NCBI GenBank assembly: GCA_026129165.1
Contig: JAHCIP010000022.1
Coordinates: 1-35,800, forward strand
Length of the DNA: 35,800 nt
From: Anaerolineae bacterium
Lineage (GTDB): Bacteria; Chloroflexota; Anaerolineae; Epilineales; JAHCIE01
Direction of reading: 5' to 3'
Shown in pieces: positions 31,701-35,800 of the stretch. Every line of letters starts with the position of its first letter. The stretch's first letter is position 1. Under the pieces are notes generated by a model. That model did not search any database and had not been told where the DNA came from. It saw only the letters and a list, made by a program, of their open reading frames with translations. Both the position numbers and the translations under genes were made by a program.

Positions 31701-32676
31701 CACAGGTGTGGATGCTGCCCACGCCTGTGCTGACCTGGACAAACGTCCCGCTGGGAATCCCCTGCAGCTGGCCGAAAGAGTCGTCACCCCAGCAGGCCAG
31801 CGTCCCGTCGCTCCTGATGCCGCAGGTATGGTTCTGGCCCGCGCTGACCTGGACAAACGTCCCGCTCGGCGGGTTCGCCTGGCCCTCATTCGTCCCATCG
31901 TTGAGGTCACTGGTCCCCGCCCCCCAGCAGGCCAGCGTCCTGTTGCTCTTGACCCCGCAGGTGTGGTTGTCGCCCGCGCTGATCTGCACATACGGCCCAT
32001 CGGCCCGGCTGGCCGGCGCCTGGCCGTAGCCGTTGTCCCCCCAGCAGACCACCGTCCCGTCGCTCTTGAGGCCGCAGGTGTGGAGGAAGCCCGCGCTGAC
32101 CTGGACAAACGTCCCACTGGGCGTGCTCGCCTGGCCGAAGTTGTTATAGCCCCAGCAGGCCACCGTCCCGTCGCTCTTGACCCCGCAGGTATGGAGCCCG
32201 CCGGCGCTGATCTGGACAAAGGCGCCACCGGGAGGGTTCGCCTGGCCTTCGTTGAAGTTGTCGTTCAAATCGCTGGTTCCCGCGCCCCAGCAAGCCACCG
32301 TCCCGTCGCTCTTGAGGCCGCAGGTATGGGCGCTGCCCGCGCTGACCTGGACATACGGTCCATCGGCCCGGCTGGCTGGCGCCTCGCCGGAGCCGTTGTC
32401 GCCCCAGCAGACCACCATCCCGTCGTTCTTAATCCCGCAGGTGTGGTTACCCCCCACCTCGACGGCCAGGAAGTCGGCCACCGGCACGGTGGGGATGCCA
32501 TTCAACTGGTCGGTGCTGTTGCTGCCCCAGCAAGCCAGCGTCCCGTCGCTCTTGATGGCGCAGGTGTGGTAGCGCCCCGCGCTGACCTGGACGAACGTCC
32601 CGCTGGGGACCCCGTCAACTGGCCCTGGCCGTTGTAGCCCCAGCAGGCCAGCGTCCCGTCGCTCTTGAGCGCGCAT
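28711..32676 (-). CDS. Giant secreted RCC1/beta-helix protein, C-terminal open part
   Basis: A continuous frame of up to 1321 residues that forms the C-terminal two-thirds of a larger gene. The sense frame begins at about 32610; the codons above that are out of register. Order: eight RCC1-like repeats (HTC..KSDGT.ACWG, about 38 aa each); a Thr/Pro linker; a right-handed beta-helix of about 400 aa with SPTLTNVVFSGN...GGGLYN coils; a choice-of-anchor-like end (SPAINTGDP...DLDGAPRIVGGRIDMGPYE); a 270-residue Thr/Ser/Pro/Ala linker; and five C-terminal repeats of about 46 aa (WYLRNSNTSG.AD..FLYG.PGD.PLVGDWDGDG.DTVGV.R). It is probably exported and surface-bound. The stop codon lies in a heptamer tract. 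With the upstream part it would reach about 1880 residues. No independent ribosome binding site was found, so this piece alone is unlikely to be exported. Confidence 0.8.
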   Translation of the reverse strand: MRAQERRDAGLLGLQRPGPVDGVPSGTFVQVSAGRYHTCAIKSDGTLACWGSNSTDQLNGIPTVPVADFLAVEVGGNHTCGIKNDGMVVCWGDNGSGEAPASRADGPYVQVSAGSAHTCGLKSDGTVACWGAGTSDLNDNFNEGQANPPGGAFVQISAGGLHTCGVKSDGTVACWGYNNFGQASTPSGTFVQVSAGFLHTCGLKSDGTVVCWGDNGYGQAPASRADGPYVQISAGDNHTCGVKSNRTLACWGAGTSDLNDGTNEGQANPPSGTFVQVSAGQNHTCGIRSDGTLACWGDDSFGQLQGIPSGTFVQVSTGVGSIHTCAVTSTGLATCWGNDGAGQAPSNPPINPVSPPTPTTTSTPTATQTPTVTSTSTATPTATPTATPTNTATPTVTVTPTATRTPGVRYVVVGGAGTQDGSSWANALDLIPALAGAVSGDELWVKAGVYKPAGPNGNRTATFALKSGVAVYGGFAGVEAQRDQRNADPATNGTTLSGDLNGDDGANFAHRDENSYHVVTGSGTDSTAILDGFTVSDSSANGGGTNDHGGGLYNASGSPTLTNLVFSSNFAKDKGSGLYNDGGSPTLTHVVFRDNAAFNPGGGAGGIGGGLYNFGGSPTLTNVVFRANYSATGGGGLFNASGNPPLTNVVFSGNRAEFGGGLYNFGGSPTLINAVFSGNSVQFEGGGMFNDGGSPTLTNAVFSGNDALFGGGLSNFGDNVTIRNSILWGDTASDGPEINNSGGATSVTYSIVEGGYAGTGNRSDDPLFVTPITESAPTTSGDLRLQAGSPAINTGDPADTAPPLPTTDLDGAPRIVGGRIDMGPYEVQTLPPTTTPTPTVTSMATATPTPTSTATPTETGTATATSTPTETPTPTSTVTPTSTTTATSTPTSTATATSTSTSTPTSTATATSTSTSPATATTTPTSTATAANTSTSTPTATSTPTSTATATSTATATPIPTSTVTPTSTATATPMPTNTPTSTATSTATGTSTPTATSTATSTPTSTATATSAATATSTATSTPTSTPTATSTPTSTATSTATATSTPTATSTSTSTPTATSTSTSTPTSTSTATATRTPTPTTTSTITPTPTRTPVVGPVRPAAWRSGTWYLRNSLSGGPADTVFLYGFSSDVPLMCDWDGNGSRTPGVFRNGAWFLRNSNSTGVSDISLAYGLPGDTPICGDWDGDGVETVGVVRGGKAWYLRNSNTSGVADVTFLYGEPGDVPLVGDWDGNTTDTPGVFRGGAFYLRNSTSSGNADTVFLYGLGIGDWPLVGDWNGDGVDTVGIKRGNLWYLRNSNTAGSADVVFQYGAPTDTMLVWR
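29380..30190 (-). repeat. Low-complexity Thr/Ser/Pro/Ala linker-coding repeat
   Basis: About 810 bases of degenerate six-base-type repetition on the plus strand (GTACTCGTGGCGGTCGCC and variants). It encodes alternating T-P-T-x-T-A-T units in one minus-strand frame. It codes for a long flexible, probably glycosylated linker. Recombination between units would change linker length without shifting the frame. Confidence 0.85.
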
Positions 32677-34120
32677 GTGTGGAAGCCGCCCGCACTCACC
32701 TGGACGAATGTCCCGCTGGGGATGCCATTCAACTGGCCGACCTGGTGCCGGATTCCAGCAGCTGTCCCGTCGCTCTTGAGGGCACAGCTGTGGAAGCTGC
32801 CCGCGCCCACCTGGACAAACGTCCCGCTGGGGATGCCATTCAACTGGCCTTGGCTGTTATCGCCCCAGCAGGCCAGCGTCCCGTCGCTCTTGACGCCGCA
32901 GGTGTGGTAGAGACCCGCGCTGACGTGGACAAACGTCCCGCTCGGCGGGGCCGCCTGGCCGTAGTCGGGAAAATCGCCCGTATTGGTCGTCCCCGCGCCC
33001 CAGCAAGCCAGCGTCCCGTCGCTCCGTATCGCGCAGGTGTGGTAGAGACCCGCGCTGACCTGGACGAACGTCCCGCTCGGCGGGGCCGCCTGACTGTAGG
33101 AGGTGGCCCCCCAGCAGGCCAGCGTCCCGTCGCTCCGTATCGCGCAGGTGTGGCCGTAGCCCGCGCTGACCTGGACGAATGTCCCGCTGGGGATGTTGTC
33201 CAACTGGCCGTCGGCGTTGGAAAGCCCCAGCAGGCCAGCGTGCCGTCGCTCTTGACCGCGCAGGTGTGGAAGCTGCCCGCGCCCACCTGGACGAACGTCG
33301 CCGTGGGCACCCCAGTCAACTGGCCGTCGCCGTTGTAGCCCCAGCAGGCCAGCCTCCCATTGCTCTTGAGCGCGCAGGTGTGGTAGGTGCCCGCGCTGAC
33401 CTGGACGAACGTCCCGCTGGGGATGCCAGTCAACTGGCCCTGGTAGTTGCTGCCCCAGCAGGCCAGCGTCCCGTCGCTCTTGACCGCGCACGTGTGGCTG
33501 TCGCCCCCGCTGACCTGGACGAAGGTTCCTGTGGGGATGCCATCCAACTGGCCGTTGCCGTTGTCGCCCCAGCAGGCCAGCGTGCCATCGCTCCGTATCG
33601 CGCAGGTGTAGTAGTAGCCCGCGCTGACCTGGACGAACGTTCCCGTGGGAACCCCGTTCAATTGGCCGCTGCTGTTGTCGCCCCAGCAGGCCAGCGTCCC
33701 GTCGCTCTTGAGGGCGCAGGCGTGGTAGGCCCGCGCTGACCTGGACGAACGTCCCGCTGGGGATGCCATTCAACTGGCCGAAGCTGTTGTCGCCCCAGCA
33801 GGCCAGCGTGCCATCGCTCCGTATCGCGCACGTGTGCGCGTACCCCCCACTCACCTGGACGAATGTCCCGCTCGGCGGGACCGCCTGGCCTTCGTTAATG
33901 TTGTCGTTCAAATCGCTGGTTCCCGCGCCCCAGCAGGCCAGCGTGCCGTCGCTCTTGACCGCGCAGGTGTGGTAATAGCCCGCGCCCACCTGGACGAACG
34001 TCCCGCTGGGTGGCGTCGCCTGGCCGGAAACGTTATAGCCCCAGCAGGCCAGCGTCCCGTCGCTCTTGATGACGCAGGTGTGGTAGCCGCCCGCGCTGAC
34101 CGAGGCCAGCCGCGCTCCCT
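31640..34120 (-). repeat. Array of 21 RCC1-like repeats
   Basis: Counting HTC...ACWG units through the frameshifts gives 21, which equals three seven-bladed RCC1-type propellers. Units are about 38 codons: GTFVQVSAG.YHTCA.KSDGTLACWGDN..GQLNGIPS. Each carries two Cys about 13 residues apart. DNA identity between units is very high, especially the plus-strand CCCCAGCAGGCCAGCGTCCC block. Unit 12 is damaged (KSDGTAAGIRHQ in place of KSDGTLACWG). Confidence 0.8.
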
Positions 34121-34362
34121 CCACGGGCGGCCCGCCGTCGTCTCCGCCCATCCCACCCCGGTTCGGGGCCGGCGCGGGAGCCGTCTGACCGCCAACCGCC
34201 GGGAAAAGCCGCTGCTGACCGCTGACCGCTGACCGCTCGCGGCTGAGAGCCATCCACCCTCCACCCTCCACTCGCGCTCGCCGTCTGGGCCAGCCCGAGC
34301 AAGATGACCAGAACGATGACCAGCCGAACCCATGGCCCCCGAACACGTGGCGGTGTCAACAT
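32502..34362 (-). pseudogene. N-terminal part of the giant RCC1 gene, frameshifted
   Basis: ATG 34362 begins a clear signal peptide (RLVIVLVILLGLAQTASA) but runs to a stop at 34033 in the wrong frame. The RCC1 repeats just below are in another frame, open from 34346 and lacking a signal. The frame changes again near 33735 (two bases missing compared with sister units: GTGGTAGGCCCG against GTGGTAGAGACCCG), near 33222, and near 32610 (one base missing: GGACCCCGTCAACTGG against GGATGCCATTCAACTGG). So the full protein cannot be made without frameshifting or repair. The first shift coincides with a GCTGACC heptamer repeat. These may be real decay, a reversible switch at the first site, or assembly errors in a repetitive gene. 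No other long gene in the window is broken, which argues against generally poor sequence. Confidence 0.7.
34214..34234. repeat. Three GCTGACC heptamers in the N-terminal coding region
   Basis: GCTGACC occurs three times in direct tandem (34214-34220, 34221-34227, 34228-34234), between the signal peptide and the first RCC1 repeat. Seven is not a multiple of three, so each gain or loss shifts the frame. Removing one unit joins the signal-peptide frame to the RCC1 frame with no stop between. Confidence 0.85.
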
Positions 34363-34435
34363 AGTCCCCCCGGATATGAGATGGCCGTCTATGCGAGCCT
34401 ACATCATACACGCGGTGGGGGAAGCGGTCAAATGA

Positions 34436-34470
34436 GTCCGCCAGCCCTCAGCCCTCAGCCCTCAGCCCTA
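34436..34470. repeat. CAGCCCT heptamers (class D)
   Basis: Four units of CAGCCCT lie between the signal-peptide start of the giant gene and the end of the SDR gene at 34468. The same unit appears inside the coding region at 16375-16399 and at about 16655-16712. Confidence 0.7.
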
Positions 34471-35262
34471 CCCCACAATGTCCTCGCCGCCGTCAATGCC
34501 CAGCACATTGCCCGTCATCCAATGGCTGTCCACGGAGCTAAACAGGACAATGTGATTCGCCACGTCCTCGGGCGTCGTCAGCCGGCCCGACGGGTTGCGC
34601 GCCAGCGCGCCCGCCGCCAGCTTGTCGTTGCCGGGAATCTTGCGCAGCGCCGGCGTATCCGTCACGCCCGCTCGAATGCTATTGGCCGCGACGCCCAGCG
34701 GCGCGAGTTCCATCGCCAGTTGGCGGATATTCGACTCCAGCGCCGCCTTGGCCGCCGACACCACGCCGTACATCGGCACGACGCGCGTCCCGCCCGCGCT
34801 CGTCATCGCGTAAATCTTGCTGCCCTGGCCGAGCAGCCCATTCGCCGCTAGTTCCTGCACCCAGTAGATCAGGCTGTTCGCCATCACGTCCAGCGTCATC
34901 GCCACCTGGGCCTGCGAGACAGGGGCTGTCCCCTCCTGCGGCACAAACGGCAGCAGCGTCCCAAACGCCAGCGAGTGCATAAACACGCGAATCTTGCCGT
35001 CCGGGCCAAGCCGCTCGCGCACCGCGCGGATGACCTCCGCCCGCTTCTCTGGATCCGCCGCGTTCACATTAAAGAAAATCGCCTCCTGCCCCGCCGCCCG
35101 AATCGCCGCCTGGACCTCTTCGACCAGCGGCATCGTCGCCCGACGGTCCAGGTGGACGCCAAATATCCCATACCCCGCGCGGGCCAGCGCCTGACCGGTC
35201 GCCGCGCCAAACCCGCTGGACGCCCCCAGAATCAGCGCCCAGCGTCCTGTCTGCTCTGCCAT
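34468..35262 (-). CDS. Enoyl-ACP reductase-like SDR
   Basis: A 264-residue SDR. The cofactor loop is LGASSGFG; FMHSLAFGTLLPF and TSAGGTRVVPMYGVVSAAKAALESNIRQLAMELAPLGVAANSIRAGVTDT follow. The active site is Tyr-x6-Lys (YGVVSAAK), the spacing of FabI-type enoyl reductases. HSLAF parallels the HSIAF/HSIGF stretch of FabI. TPEDVANHIVLFSSVDSHWMTGNVLGIDGG is the usual C-terminal cofactor-side segment. It may be a second enoyl reductase beside FabL or a related reductase. ATG 35262 has AAGGAGG six bases upstream; the frame remains open to 35319 without a better site. Repeat B copy 3 lies upstream. Confidence 0.85.
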   Translation of the reverse strand: MAEQTGRWALILGASSGFGAATGQALARAGYGIFGVHLDRRATMPLVEEVQAAIRAAGQEAIFFNVNAADPEKRAEVIRAVRERLGPDGKIRVFMHSLAFGTLLPFVPQEGTAPVSQAQVAMTLDVMANSLIYWVQELAANGLLGQGSKIYAMTSAGGTRVVPMYGVVSAAKAALESNIRQLAMELAPLGVAANSIRAGVTDTPALRKIPGNDKLAAGALARNPSGRLTTPEDVANHIVLFSSVDSHWMTGNVLGIDGGEDIVG

Positions 35263-35340
35263 GACCTGCCTCCTTGCGTGGTTGCGATGTCCGCCATTAT
35301 AACACCAACCGCGCCGCAAGGATACGTTGGGCCAACCAGA

Positions 35341-35468
35341 CCCGCCGATTGAAATCGGGGCTAGAGAGCCTTCGGCTGGTCGTCGGCCTACGCCGACGCC
35401 TCGTCCGCGAAGGCGGACGCTCGGCGCAGCGCGCCCCTTAGCACCGATTTCAATCGGTGGGTTTCTAG
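35341..35468. repeat. Structured multi-hairpin repeat B, copy 3
   Basis: The ends CCGATTGAAATCGG and CCGATTTCAATCGG are complementary and each also folds on itself. Inside are GTCGGC-CTAC-GCCGAC and GTCCGC-GAAG-GCGGAC, then CTCGGCGCAGCGCGCC. The orientation is as in copy 1. It lies between the SDR gene start and the end of the gene at 35480. Confidence 0.8.
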
Positions 35469-35479
35469 TCAGCGGCAGT

Positions 35480-35800
35480 TTATCCCGAACACCCCTCGCA
35501 CCCGAATAGCTCAGGCACGGCCAGCCGCGCCTCGGTCAGCTCCACCAGGCGGTCGAGGCCGCCCTCGTCCAGCGCCTGCCGCCCCTGCTCCATATGCCAC
35601 TCGAAGTCGGGCTGGTCGTCGGGCAGCGCCCCGCCCAGCTCGACCAGGTCCGCCGCCAGATGGGCGTAGACCGCCATGAGCCGGTCCGGGTCGGACAGTT
35701 GACCGAGTATCTGGCGCAGGCGGAGCAGGACCTCCGTCCTCAGGGTCTCGACGCTCTCGTACTCGGCCCACTCCACATGGTCAGGATACTCCAGGCTGCC
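35480..35800 (-). CDS. Unrecognised acidic helical protein, cut by the window edge
   Basis: The frame is open from the window edge to the stop at 35480, giving at least 106 residues, so the true start may lie outside. GTG 35776 is an internal candidate start without a clear ribosome binding site. The sequence is acidic and looks helical (TLRTEVLLRLRQILGQLSDPDRLMAVYAHLAADLVEL), ending LAVPELFGCEGCSG with a CxxC pair. I do not recognise the family. The CxxC end could bind metal or form a disulfide. Confidence 0.6.
   Translation of the reverse strand, partial: GSLEYPDHVEWAEYESVETLRTEVLLRLRQILGQLSDPDRLMAVYAHLAADLVELGGALPDDQPDFEWHMEQGRQALDEGGLDRLVELTEARLAVPELFGCEGCSG

Noticed and set aside
30910-32637. 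575-codon plus-strand open frame opposite the RCC1 array
   Set aside because: Its repetition only reflects the RCC1 repeats on the other strand.

Overview
The window is high-GC bacterial DNA with no rRNA, tRNA, CRISPR array or transposase gene. A clade II (Sec-type, membrane-anchored) nitrous oxide reductase, secreted proteins with long Thr/Pro linkers joining RCC1, VCBS and beta-helix domains, KimA-like transporters, FabL-type enoyl reductase and many structured intergenic repeats together suggest a Chloroflexota bacterium (Anaerolineae/Caldilineae-like). That placement is inference; no marker gene is present to confirm it.

Layout. 1-853: intergenic repeats, a 46-residue secreted peptide gene too short for ordinary gene calling, and two perfect palindromes. 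854-7825 (+): the nos operon, nosZ, a NosB-like membrane protein, a nosD-nosF gene fused in one reading frame, nosY, a structured repeat, nosL, and a membrane-anchored cytochrome c. It should encode respiratory reduction of N2O to N2 plus copper-centre assembly. 7885-9174 (+): a LysM protein whose stop codon lies in the end of a MITE-like element. 9426-10487 (+): a Sak4/AAA_24-like recombination ATPase behind a near-consensus promoter and a LexA-type operator. 10492-15758 (-): EamA permease, PHP histidinol phosphatase, RsgA, HAD phosphatase, two-domain GNAT acetyltransferase and a small membrane protein. 15875-17367 (+): a promoter with an internal palindrome related to the LexA-type site, a strongly structured RNA ending in an intrinsic terminator, and two unrecognised genes. 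17542-19878 (+): a secreted propeller/VCBS protein. 20075-28335 (-): a DUF2283-like protein, an SDR lacking its catalytic Tyr, a DUF1499-like protein, two tandem KimA-like transporters, a zinc-free MDR and FabL. 28711-34362 (-): a giant secreted RCC1/beta-helix gene broken by several frameshifts. 34468-35800 (-): a second enoyl-reductase-like SDR and a gene running off the window.

Four repeat classes fill the spaces between genes: (A) a 'GTCATCCCGAAC...GATCTGCTC' hairpin repeat; (B) a 125-145 bp multi-hairpin repeat whose stems covary between three copies; (C) a MITE-like family with imperfect terminal inverted repeats, three copies; (D) degenerate heptanucleotide tandem repeats at more than ten sites, several running into coding sequence. 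One class D tract lies between the signal peptide and the RCC1 domain of the giant gene, where losing one 7-base unit would bring the two into frame.

The most notable candidates are the NosD-NosF fusion, the structured RNA with a duplicated motif that can pair alternatively with its terminator, the two related operator sites, and the heptamer switch. All functional statements rest on reading sequence and recalled family features; no search or folding program was run.
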